Source: Pseudomonas brassicacearum (GTDB taxonomy: Bacteria > Pseudomonadota > Gammaproteobacteria > Pseudomonadales > Pseudomonadaceae). Taken from it: a stretch of 64,000 nt of DNA. Positions 53,551 to 61,410 of the stretch are shown here, piece after piece. The notes below the pieces were generated by a model, which ran no database searches, was not told the DNA's origin, and saw only the letters and a program-made list of their open reading frames with translations. The position numbers and the translations under genes were made by a program. Each line of letters starts with the position of its first letter. The first letter of the stretch is position 1. Location: positions 3,499,430 to 3,563,429 of the forward strand of contig NZ_CP007410.1 of the NCBI RefSeq assembly GCF_000585995.1. The letters run 5' to 3'.

Positions 53551-55110
53551 ATGCCTATGAATCCCGAGCTGAAAAAGCATCATTTCGATTTTATCGTCTG
53601 TGGTGCGGGAACCGCCGGCTCCGTCGTGGCCGGACGGCTGGCCGAGAATCCCGAGGTGCAGGTGCTGCTCATCGAGGCAGGAGGCAGCGATGACCACCCC
53701 CACGTGCTGGAACCGGGGAACTGGCCGCTGAACCTGGGCACCGAGCGCGACTGGAACTTCGTGGGCGCCGCGAACCCTCATCTCAATGACCGGAAAATCC
53801 CGCTGAATATGGGCCGCGGCTTGGGGGGTGGGTCCAGCGTCAATGTCATGTTGTGGGCCCGCGGCCACAAAAACGACTGGGAAGACTTCGCCGCACTCAG
53901 TGGCGACCCGGCGTGGAACTACGCGTCGGTCCTGAAAATTTATCAACGCGTGGAAGACTATCGGGGCACCTGCGATCCGGTGCGTCGCGGCAAGGGCGGA
54001 CCGGTTCATGTCGCGCCTGTGCGAGACGCCCAACCGATTGCCGACGCCATGATCAGTGCGGCTGCCGGCATGGGTATACCGGCTTTCGAGAACCCGAACG
54101 GCGCCATGATGGAAGGCCGCGGAGGCGCGGCCTTGAATGATCTCATCGTCAAGGATGGCCGGCGTAATTCCATCTACCGCGCCTACGTCGCTCCACGCTG
54201 CGGCCAGCCCAACCTCACCGTTCTGACCGATACGCTTGTCAGCCGCGTGCTCTTCAGGGATCAACGCGCCATCGGCGTGCAAACCATAAACAATGGGCAG
54301 ACCGAGTGTTTTTACGCCGATCACGAAGTGATTCTTTCACTGGGGGCGGTCAACACACCCAAGGTCCTGATGCAATCAGGCGTGGGGGCGGAGGAGGAAT
54401 TGCAGCGCCATGGCATTCCGCTCGTCCAGCATCTCCCCGGCGTTGGTACCAATCATCAGGACCACGTGTCCTTTGCCGTTATTTTCGAATACCAGGCTCC
54501 ACAACCGGTGGGTTATGGCGGTTCGGAGGCAACGCTCTACTGGAGCAGCGAAAGCGCCTTGCATCTCCCCGACATGTTCCACTGCCAAGTTGAATTTCCA
54601 GTGCCCAGCGCAGAGACCGCCTCACTCGGCGTTCCCGCGCATGGCTGGACAATGTTCGCAGGCCTTGCCCATCCGGAAAGTCGCGGCCGGGTCAAGCTCA
54701 GCGGTCCGAATGTGAGCGATGCCCCGATCATCCAGCCCAACACGTTGTCGCATCCCACCGATCGGCGCAACGCGCTGGAAAACATCCGATTTGTCCAGGA
54801 ACTGGGCGCGCAGGCGCCCTTCAAGGGCTTGGTCAAACGTGAAAGCCTGCCTGGAAAACTCAACACCCAATCGCTCGAACATTACGCGCGCAACGCTGCC
54901 GTTACTTACTGGCACCAATGCGGTACGGCAAAAATGGGCCAGGACGCGATGTCCGTGGTCGATAGTCAACTGCGCGTCTACGGCGTCCAGGGCCTGCGCA
55001 TTGCCGATGCCTCCATCATGCCGCATGTCACGAGCGGCAATACGATGGCCCCGTGCGTCGTGATCGGTGAGCGGGCCGTGGAGGCTATACGGTCCACTTA
55101 CGACATTTGA
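53551..55110 (+). CDS. GMC-family FAD oxidoreductase (choline dehydrogenase-like)
   Basis: 519 residues. FAD fold FDFIVCGAGTAGSVVAGRLA, EAGG, GMC signature 1 GRGLGGGSSVNVMLWARGHK, signature 2 LSLGAVNTPKVLMQSGVG, and the C-terminal catalytic region AVTYWHQCGTAKMG and LRIADASIMPHVTSGNTMAP with the conserved Asn/His pair position. Oxidises an alcohol group; the substrate is unknown, as there is no BetA-specific context. AAGGAA precedes the ATG. Confidence 0.92.
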   Translation: MPMNPELKKHHFDFIVCGAGTAGSVVAGRLAENPEVQVLLIEAGGSDDHPHVLEPGNWPLNLGTERDWNFVGAANPHLNDRKIPLNMGRGLGGGSSVNVMLWARGHKNDWEDFAALSGDPAWNYASVLKIYQRVEDYRGTCDPVRRGKGGPVHVAPVRDAQPIADAMISAAAGMGIPAFENPNGAMMEGRGGAALNDLIVKDGRRNSIYRAYVAPRCGQPNLTVLTDTLVSRVLFRDQRAIGVQTINNGQTECFYADHEVILSLGAVNTPKVLMQSGVGAEEELQRHGIPLVQHLPGVGTNHQDHVSFAVIFEYQAPQPVGYGGSEATLYWSSESALHLPDMFHCQVEFPVPSAETASLGVPAHGWTMFAGLAHPESRGRVKLSGPNVSDAPIIQPNTLSHPTDRRNALENIRFVQELGAQAPFKGLVKRESLPGKLNTQSLEHYARNAAVTYWHQCGTAKMGQDAMSVVDSQLRVYGVQGLRIADASIMPHVTSGNTMAPCVVIGERAVEAIRSTYDI

Positions 55111-55257
55111 GCGCCAGCAGGCACCGGTGACTCGGTTCGAGCCAGCCACCCGCCGAGGGCTGCTTCGAGCCGAATTCAGCGGGACAACCAGGCCTTGCTT
55201 GAATTGAACACGTGTGCGTCAACCCACCCAATGAGTTTTACCACGGTCCTAATCATG

Positions 55258-55680
55258 ATTTCAGACATGCATAAAAAACCCAGCGTCGCGCACTGGACGG
55301 GCAGAGTCCTGGGCGCTCTGGTGGTGTTGGCATTGCTTGCCGACGCCGGTGTGAATCTTTTCACGCCCCAAGTCCTCGCAAAAAACATGGAGCTGACCGG
55401 ATTCCCCGATCACCTCTCCTCGGTCATTGGCAGCATCATCCTGGTTTGCACGGTGCTCTACGTGATTCCGAGAACCGCCGTGTTGGGCGCAATACTGGTG
55501 ACAGGATTCCTGGGTGGTGCCATTTGCACCCATTTGCGCCTGGGAGAATTCGGCTCCGCCTCGCAGATCATCAGTGCGCTGTTGGGCATTGCGGCCTGGG
55601 CTTCGCTTTACCTGCGCAGCAATGCCGTCCGCTCCCTGCTGCCGTTGGTTGAAAGCAAAGGGCGAAAATCACGTTTCTGA
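55258..55680 (+). CDS. DoxX-like small membrane protein
   Basis: About 140 residues with four hydrophobic segments (WTGRVLGALVVLALLADAGV; SSVIGSIILVCTVLYVIP; TAVLGAILVTGFLGGAICTH; IISALLGIAAWASLYLRS), the DoxX_2/DoxX-like layout. Start uncertain: ATGs at 55231, 55258 and 55270 all lack good ribosome sites; 55258 gives the usual length. Followed by a terminator. Confidence 0.8.
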   Translation: MSDMHKKPSVAHWTGRVLGALVVLALLADAGVNLFTPQVLAKNMELTGFPDHLSSVIGSIILVCTVLYVIPRTAVLGAILVTGFLGGAICTHLRLGEFGSASQIISALLGIAAWASLYLRSNAVRSLLPLVESKGRKSRF

Positions 55681-55790
55681 GCACCAGAGATTTATGGACA
55701 CACGCGTGCGATTGCATTGACCCGCCGATCAAACAGCCGCGCAAGTCCAGTCATGAGTTCCTTTGGTTGGCCGCATCCAGCCATTTTTTT

Positions 55791-55817
55791 ACGCGCTTCT
55801 TCGGGGCGCGTTTTTTT
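55791..55817 (+). terminator. Rho-independent terminator
   Basis: ACGCGC, 9-base loop, GCGCGT and seven T residues. 110 bases after the DoxX-like gene. Confidence 0.8.
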
Positions 55818-55873
55818 CGGTGCCATCACCCACGGTTTCCGACCAGAAGCATGACGCCGCATAGAAAGCCTGC

Positions 55874-56800
55874 TCAGGCCCGTCGCGCCAGTCTCTCGTT
55901 GCCGGCCGGGTTGGCCCGGGCCATATCGGTAAACGCCTTGAGCGCTGCCGAAGGGTTACGCCGGTTCGGGTAATACAGGCATAAGTTGTCTCGCGCCGGC
56001 GTCCAGTCCTCCAGGATCCGCTCAAACTCTCCGCTCTCGATTTCAGCCTGGACATCCTGCTCCATGAAAAAACCGAGGGCCACGCCTGTCCCGACTACAG
56101 CTTTGGCGAGGCCAGACTCATCCAGAGTGAACTGTCCGTGCACATCCAGTCTGATGACCTCCCCGTCACGTTCCAGGTGCCACGGGTAAATAGCACCGTT
56201 GGGTAGGCGGATCCGTAAGCAGTGATGCGTGAGAAGATCGGCGGGAGTCCGAGGTCGGCCGTGCACCTCGAAGTACGCCGGCGAGCCCACGATGGCGTAA
56301 CGTTGCGGGCGGCCCAGGGGGATGACAATCATGTCGCTGGGTACCAGATTGGCAGACCGCACGCCAAGGTCGAAGCCGTCAGCAACGATATCCACCAAGC
56401 GCCCTTCGGTAACCAGATCGATATGCACCTTTGGGTAGCGCTGCGAAAACTCCAGCATCAGCGGCATCAGGGTCGTTCGAGCGGCACTTGCAAACGCATT
56501 GATGCGCAAGATTCCCGAAGGTCCGACATTGTGCGAGCGCACCGCCTCGAGCGCCGCGCGGACATCTTGTAGCGCCGGCCCGACTTGCTCCATGTACATC
56601 CTGCCGGCCTCAGTGAGCGACACGCTACGTGTCGTGCGATTGAACAGCCGCGTTTCAAGGTTCGACTCGACCTTGGCGATGGTATTGCTCAATGCCGTGG
56701 TGGAAACACTCAGGTCGATAGCCGCTTGCCGAAACGACGCCCGCCGCGCCACGGCCGTTACCGCTTCCAACTCATTGAGCCCGACACGAAGATCCGCCAT
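55874..56800 (-). CDS. LysR-family regulator
   Basis: 308-residue LTTR. Start ATG 56800 with AGGA 7 bases upstream; an ATG ten codons earlier lacks one. N-terminal winged HTH ([20 protein letters not shown], then [35 protein letters not shown]), then the co-inducer domain ([40 protein letters not shown]). Divergent from the SnoaL-SDR pair, which it probably controls; effector unknown. Confidence 0.94.
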   Translation of the reverse strand: MADLRVGLNELEAVTAVARRASFRQAAIDLSVSTTALSNTIAKVESNLETRLFNRTTRSVSLTEAGRMYMEQVGPALQDVRAALEAVRSHNVGPSGILRINAFASAARTTLMPLMLEFSQRYPKVHIDLVTEGRLVDIVADGFDLGVRSANLVPSDMIVIPLGRPQRYAIVGSPAYFEVHGRPRTPADLLTHHCLRIRLPNGAIYPWHLERDGEVIRLDVHGQFTLDESGLAKAVVGTGVALGFFMEQDVQAEIESGEFERILEDWTPARDNLCLYYPNRRNPSAALKAFTDMARANPAGNERLARRA

Positions 56801-56913
56801 CTGATTATCCTGTTTAACGGGATTAGTCATTACGTTTATGCCAGTTGAGCAAACTATCCCGTAGACCGCAAGATCGTTGGGTGTAATCAATTCCCGACAG
56901 AAAGGAGCCGCTT

Positions 56914-57243
56914 ATGACATTCAGACTTCCCAGCGTCGTCGAGCAGTACTTCGACATCACTAATGGCGACGATGCATCAAGCCTGGCGACATGTTTCAGC
57001 GCAGACGCCACCGTGCTTGACGAAAACCGGACACACACGGGGATCGATGCGATCGAGGCCTGGCGACGCGAGACGCAACAAGCCTTCGCGTTCCAGGTCG
57101 AGCCAATCGAGGTTATCCAGGGTTCGGGCACGTTGAACGTCACAGCTCGGGTGACCGGTGATTTCCCAGGCAGCTCAGTCCAGTTGAACCACCTGTTCAC
57201 GTTAGCGGATGGCCGGATCCGCGCGCTGGAGATTACCCCATGA
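56914..57243 (+). CDS. SnoaL-like (NTF2-fold) protein
   Basis: 109 residues: [40 protein letters not shown] and [19 protein letters not shown] are typical of the small cone-shaped NTF2/SnoaL family. AAAGGAG precedes the ATG. The stop overlaps the SDR start in ATGA, so the two form an operon; it may be an isomerase, cyclase or binding protein. Confidence 0.88.
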   Translation: MTFRLPSVVEQYFDITNGDDASSLATCFSADATVLDENRTHTGIDAIEAWRRETQQAFAFQVEPIEVIQGSGTLNVTARVTGDFPGSSVQLNHLFTLADGRIRALEITP

Positions 57244-58016
57244 ATCTTGATTTGAAAGACAAGCGCGTTTTAGTCACCGGCGGCACCAAGGGCGTCGGCA
57301 AAGCAGTCGTCGAGTTGCTGCTCGAAGAAGGTGCAAAAGTGCTGACCTCGGCTCGCCAGGCAAACGCCGAAATGCCGCCAGATTTGTGCGTTCCGGCTGA
57401 CCTGTCGACCCGCGAGGGTTGCGCGACGCTGGTGGCCGCGACCAGGCGGATATTGGGAAACGTCGACATCATTATCCACGTCCTGGGTGGCTCATCGGCA
57501 CCGGGTGGTGGCTTTGCTGCACTGGATGAGGAGCACTGGCAACGCGAGCTGGATCTGAATCTGTTTCCCGCCGTGCGTATTGATCGTGCCTTGCTGCCGG
57601 ACATGCTCGAACGAAACGAGGGCGTCATCATCCACGTGACTTCCATTCAGAACCGGCTGCCGCTGCCTGAAGCAACGACCGCCTACGCGGCTGCCAAGGC
57701 AGCACTCTCGACTTACAGCAAAAGCCTGTCGAAGGAGGTTTCGCCAAAAGGTGTGCGTGTCGTCCGGGTATCGCCGGGGTGGATTGAAACCGAGGCGTCG
57801 GTCGCATTGGCCGAGCGCCTGGCAAAGGAAGCAGGTACCGACTATGAAGGCGGCAAGCAGATGATCATGGATGCGTTAGGCGGTATTCCACTCGGCCGGC
57901 CCTCGAAACCTGCAGAAGTGGCGAACCTCATCGCCTTCCTGGCTTCCCCTCGGGCGGCATCCATCACGGGAAGCGAATTTGTCATCGATGGCGGCACCAT
58001 TCCGACGACGTCATAA
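57240..58016 (+). CDS. Short-chain dehydrogenase/reductase
   Basis: 258-residue classical SDR. Cofactor motif [18 protein letters not shown], catalytic Ser in [11 protein letters not shown], Tyr-x3-Lys in [11 protein letters not shown], and [10 protein letters not shown]. No acidic residue follows the second strand at the usual NAD place (LTSARQ), which favours NADP. Substrate unknown. Confidence 0.93.
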   Translation: MNLDLKDKRVLVTGGTKGVGKAVVELLLEEGAKVLTSARQANAEMPPDLCVPADLSTREGCATLVAATRRILGNVDIIIHVLGGSSAPGGGFAALDEEHWQRELDLNLFPAVRIDRALLPDMLERNEGVIIHVTSIQNRLPLPEATTAYAAAKAALSTYSKSLSKEVSPKGVRVVRVSPGWIETEASVALAERLAKEAGTDYEGGKQMIMDALGGIPLGRPSKPAEVANLIAFLASPRAASITGSEFVIDGGTIPTTS

Positions 58017-58023
58017 GAAGTGT

Positions 58024-58047
58024 GGGGCGGCCTCGACGGTCCGCCCC
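58024..58047 (+). terminator. Probable terminator of the SnoaL-SDR operon
   Basis: GGGGCGG stem with CCGCCCC, 7-9 bp, right after the SDR stop. Only a weak T tract follows. It separates the operon from the hrp box downstream. Confidence 0.55.
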
Positions 58048-58078
58048 TAACCTTCAGGAGCAAATTCCCGAGGTTTAC

Positions 58079-58107
58079 GGAACCAACATGCCTGATGTCG
58101 CCACTTA
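58079..58107 (+). promoter_or_regulatory. Hrp box of the ExoY-like gene
   Basis: GGAACC, 16 bases, CCACTTA: exact consensus. It spans an in-frame ATG at 58088, which therefore cannot be the start used from this promoter; ATG 58139 lies 31 bases after the box. Confidence 0.9.
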
Positions 58108-58138
58108 TTCGAGAACTAAAACTCTGGAAAGCGATGGA

Positions 58139-59515
58139 ATGACTAGCTTAGGCCCGGCTCAATGGAACCCAACGTTCAGCTTTACCCCAGCAACAGCGCC
58201 TAAGGCTGAGCATGCCACGTCAGCTTCCGCCCGCCCGTTGACTGAGGTTGTTCGCGAAGATATCGATAAAGTCAGCCAGCAAACCGGTATCTGTGGGAAG
58301 CACTTGCAGCAGCTCCATGACATCGCTCGGGAGCATCGATGCATTATCGCTTTCCGCCCTGTTGATCCACACAACGCACAACTGATAGAGATGGGCTATC
58401 CAACCAAGGGGCTGAATATAAAAGGGAAGAGTTCCACGGTCGGCCCGCTGTTCGGTTTTATTCCGGCAAATCAGCAGCTCAGTGGAAAAGGCAGCACGAC
58501 ATCGGCCGATACGGAAAAAGCGAATCTGCAAATCGAACAGTGCGTGGCGAACGGACATGCGGTTAAGGTGCCTTTGGAGCTGCCAGCAGCACGTATGGAA
58601 TACCTGCAGCAACATAATTTGATAAGACCGCTTGTTACACCTGAGTTCGCAAGCACCAAGGAGGATGGGTCCACGTTTAACTTCACTGCTGATAAAACAG
58701 CAAACGGCACCTATCGAATATCCACGGACGGTCAGGCTGTTGAAGTGCTGGCACCGAAGGTTCAACCTCACGACAGGCCTGCTCTTCCCTTCACCGCTGA
58801 CTACGACTTGCTGTTTTTGATGCCGCAATGGGATGACGTCCCACAACAGAGTCAACGGCGAAGCTCGGTAAAACCAGCCGCGCCAAACGAGCAGCCCGCT
58901 GATCTTGGCATTGCCCATATTCGATCGAAATATGAAAATGTCCCTGCCAAAGATACGGCGGGTGCCGCCCCGACTGTTGATTATGTCACCCGCCTCGAGG
59001 AACGAGTCATTGACGACATCAACCACTCATTACGCGGCGATTTGAAAACACATCTGAATATTGATGATCCATCAGACTGGAACCTGGTCCATCATGGCTC
59101 GGACGAAGGCAATCCAAGTACAGACATGCACAGGAACCTTCCAGCTACCATCATTGCCCCGCAGGCACTGGGCGAATTTGGCGCCATTGCAGTCATACCT
59201 GACAAGGTCACGTTAAACGGTTTCCTGGAGGAGGCGCGTGACGCTCACGCAAGCGGTCATACAGGCTATGTGCTGGTTGGAAACAGGCGTTGGTTTGATG
59301 ATGAATTAAAGACTAACGTCGCCAACCGCAGTCAAGAAATCATGCGCAAGCTCAGTAGTCAGTCTTCGACTCTTTCTCCCCCTGACACTCGTCGCGGGAG
59401 TATAGCGTCCGGCCAAGGCAGCCGGCGTGGCAGTCATATTTCCCAGTCTGAGCTGGATTTATTGAAAGTGGCTGCCGAGCATCGGCGAATTCAGTCCGGT
59501 GGATTGACCGAATAA
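58139..59515 (+). CDS. ExoY-type nucleotidyl cyclase, type III effector candidate
   Basis: 458 residues from ATG 58139. The fold is that of ExoY and the anthrax edema factor cyclase. Landmarks line up with P. aeruginosa ExoY: GYPTKGLNIKGKSS with the two catalytic lysines (K90, K97; ExoY K81, K88), TADYDLLFL with both metal aspartates (D221, D223; ExoY D212, D214), and VHHGSDEGNP with His319 and Asn325 (ExoY H291, N297). All are kept, so it should make cyclic nucleotides inside a host cell once a eukaryotic cofactor is present (known for ExoY, inferred here). It has an 80-odd residue C-terminal extension that is Ser/Arg-rich (SRRGS twice). The N-terminus is polar with no signal peptide. Promoter is a hrp box. 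No chaperone gene is adjacent. Confidence 0.87.
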   Translation: MTSLGPAQWNPTFSFTPATAPKAEHATSASARPLTEVVREDIDKVSQQTGICGKHLQQLHDIAREHRCIIAFRPVDPHNAQLIEMGYPTKGLNIKGKSSTVGPLFGFIPANQQLSGKGSTTSADTEKANLQIEQCVANGHAVKVPLELPAARMEYLQQHNLIRPLVTPEFASTKEDGSTFNFTADKTANGTYRISTDGQAVEVLAPKVQPHDRPALPFTADYDLLFLMPQWDDVPQQSQRRSSVKPAAPNEQPADLGIAHIRSKYENVPAKDTAGAAPTVDYVTRLEERVIDDINHSLRGDLKTHLNIDDPSDWNLVHHGSDEGNPSTDMHRNLPATIIAPQALGEFGAIAVIPDKVTLNGFLEEARDAHASGHTGYVLVGNRRWFDDELKTNVANRSQEIMRKLSSQSSTLSPPDTRRGSIASGQGSRRGSHISQSELDLLKVAAEHRRIQSGGLTE

Positions 59516-59558
59516 ATCCTCGCCGACTTATGCGGTGCAAATTTATCGGGCTGACGTG

Positions 59559-59587
59559 GGAACCGGCACAACACTATTGGCCACTCA
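59559..59587 (+). promoter_or_regulatory. Hrp box of the 228-residue unknown gene
   Basis: GGAACC, 16 bases, CCACTCA, ending 44 bases before ATG 59632. Confidence 0.93.
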
Positions 59588-59631
59588 TCTGACCGAACCA
59601 ATTTGCACAAGCGCATGAGGAGAGAAGTCAA

Positions 59632-60318
59632 ATGATATCGGGTGCCAGTAACTCTTCCGTGTTCCTTGGTCACTTGCGGCATGGGCAAGCCATCGAGCCT
59701 GCCAAGACTTCGGCTCAAACCGAGCACGTCGCTAAACTTTCACCCGCACATTTGAGTAAAAAGACCCTTGATGCTTTTAAGGAGACCTCTCCGGACATGA
59801 TCCAGTCGGCCATTGCCTATATGGCCGCCGACGCCATTGCCGATGGGACGCTGAATCTCTACTCAACTGAGCACAACGAGGCAACATTCAAGCTATTGCT
59901 AAGTCAAGGAAATACCAGCCCGGGCGAAGCATTACCGCCGGAGCGGACCGCTGGAATCGGCGCTTCGCGTCCTAAGCGAAACAGCCTGGATTCGTTGGCG
60001 CTGACCGACATTTCATTGGAAACAGTCAACCAGCCTTCCGATACCAGACTGAGTCGCGTCGAACCCGGCGAACCCGATAATCCCGCGATCAAGGCCGGCG
60101 CCGAGGCCTATCAAGCGCTCAGCCCAAAGACCCGTGCGGCGCTCGACGCGATTTTGGAGCTGGTCGACAAGCATGGCGAAGCGGCGTTGTCGGATATCTC
60201 CAAAGAAGCGCGACACTCCCTGGACGAGTATCGCGACCTGTCCTACAGATTTTCCTTTGTAGACGCCGACGGTGGTGAGTCAAACGACTGGACATCGAAC
60301 CCTGTGCCAACCCCATAG
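59632..60318 (+). CDS. Unknown HrpL-regulated protein, effector candidate
   Basis: 228 residues. AGGAGAG lies 7 bases before ATG 59632 and a perfect hrp box lies upstream, so it belongs to the HrpL regulon. The first 50 residues are Ser/Thr/Gln/His-rich with no signal peptide (MISGASNSSVFLGHLRHGQ), as in type III substrates. Helical segments are visible at about 37-67 (LSPAHLSKKTLDAFKETSPD; MIQSAIAYMAADAIADG) and 145-195 (AIKAGAEAYQALSPKTRAAL, DAILELVDKHGEAALSDISK). No enzyme motif or family is recognised. It sits 116 bases after the ExoY-like gene but has its own promoter. It might be an effector or a helper of the cyclase; it is too long and not of the CesT pattern for an ordinary chaperone. 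Confidence 0.8.
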   Translation: MISGASNSSVFLGHLRHGQAIEPAKTSAQTEHVAKLSPAHLSKKTLDAFKETSPDMIQSAIAYMAADAIADGTLNLYSTEHNEATFKLLLSQGNTSPGEALPPERTAGIGASRPKRNSLDSLALTDISLETVNQPSDTRLSRVEPGEPDNPAIKAGAEAYQALSPKTRAALDAILELVDKHGEAALSDISKEARHSLDEYRDLSYRFSFVDADGGESNDWTSNPVPTP

Positions 60319-60344
60319 CCCTGTTAACGGCTCCGTAGGGCTAT
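60315..60344 (+). terminator. Possible terminator hairpin
   Basis: ATAGCCCT/AGGGCTAT, an 8-bp stem that includes the stop codon of the preceding gene, 14-base loop, no T tract. Confidence 0.3.
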
Positions 60345-60396
60345 CAAGAGCATCAAGCACCCACCGAACGACTCGCTTTCATCACCGGATAAAACA

Positions 60397-61410
60397 GTGC
60401 CTGTCCAGAAATCGCACTTGCTCAAACCCGTGCTGCCTATCTCGTATGAGCAGATGGATCGCTTGGTCGCGTCGATACAGCCTACGCTTCTCGAACAGGC
60501 GTTCAGTAGCATCATCGGTATATTGCGAGGTGGAGGCCCCTTAGCGCTGATGGTCTCGCACGCCACGGGCGTTGAACCGGCCTTTTTGCGCTATTACCGG
60601 GTCGATCGGAGCGTGATTTGGGACTCGTCGGTCCCCCTTCCTCCTCCAGGCAGCAAAGTGTTGCTCTGTGAAGACATCGCTGGCACCGGGCACACCCTGA
60701 AGGACTGCCTGGCGTTCTTGCAGCGCAAGGGATTGATCGTGAGGATTTTCACTGTCGGCTTTGACGACCTGAGCGGCATACGCCCCGATTACGGGCTGGA
60801 CGGGCGAGGGTATTTCTTGCAGTTCCCTTGGGAGCGCCAAGCCGTTACCCGCGCTTATCGCGATCGCTGGAACGACACCGGTGGCGGGCGTACCGGCAGA
60901 ATGGCCCATGACCATGATTACGACGTGTTCGCCATCGACCTCGACGGAATACTACTTCCAGATATCCCGCTCCAACGTTATGCGGCTGACTTGAGCGCGG
61001 CGCTTGGCGAACGCGACCGCCTCGAGCCCTTCAAGCAACTGCCGCCCCTGGGGCGGGTGAAGGCGATTATCACCGGGCGCCCGGAGATGGATCGCCTTCG
61101 TACTCAAGCCTGGCTAAGCCAACACGGCCATGGCGGGACACCGCTGATCATGAGAGATACCCGCTCGTGCAACGACAGCCCGGAACAGGTTGCCCTCTAC
61201 AAAGCCCGGGCATGCGTACAGTTGGGGTGCACGCACTTCGTTGAAAGCGACCCGACACAAGCGATCCTGATCGCGCAGCAAGCACCTTTGCTGCGGGTAA
61301 TCTGGTGGGATGCCGGGTGCGGCCGGGGAAAATTGATCGGCGCGGCAGATTGGAAACACGGTGCGCCTGGGGCGCCAGGTTCACTGCTTAATGTTCAGCG
61401 CAAACCATAG
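60397..61410 (+). CDS. Phosphoribosyltransferase-HAD fusion protein
   Basis: 337 residues from GTG 60397 (stop codon just upstream, no ATG available before residue 20). Residues 1-165 are a type I PRTase: GILRGGGPLALMVSHATGVE and the PRPP motif VLLCEDIAGTGHTLKDCLAF. Residues 170-310 are HAD-like: DVFAIDLDGILLP (motif I), VKAIITGRPEMD (motif II), a Lys in VALYKARACVQLG and FVESDPTQA (motif IV). Such fusions occur in uncharacterised nucleotide or stress modules, including Ter-associated gene sets, from family knowledge; none of those partners is here. It overlaps the convergent gene by 16 bases. Function unknown. No hrp box. Confidence 0.8.
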   Translation: MPVQKSHLLKPVLPISYEQMDRLVASIQPTLLEQAFSSIIGILRGGGPLALMVSHATGVEPAFLRYYRVDRSVIWDSSVPLPPPGSKVLLCEDIAGTGHTLKDCLAFLQRKGLIVRIFTVGFDDLSGIRPDYGLDGRGYFLQFPWERQAVTRAYRDRWNDTGGGRTGRMAHDHDYDVFAIDLDGILLPDIPLQRYAADLSAALGERDRLEPFKQLPPLGRVKAIITGRPEMDRLRTQAWLSQHGHGGTPLIMRDTRSCNDSPEQVALYKARACVQLGCTHFVESDPTQAILIAQQAPLLRVIWWDAGCGRGKLIGAADWKHGAPGAPGSLLNVQRKP

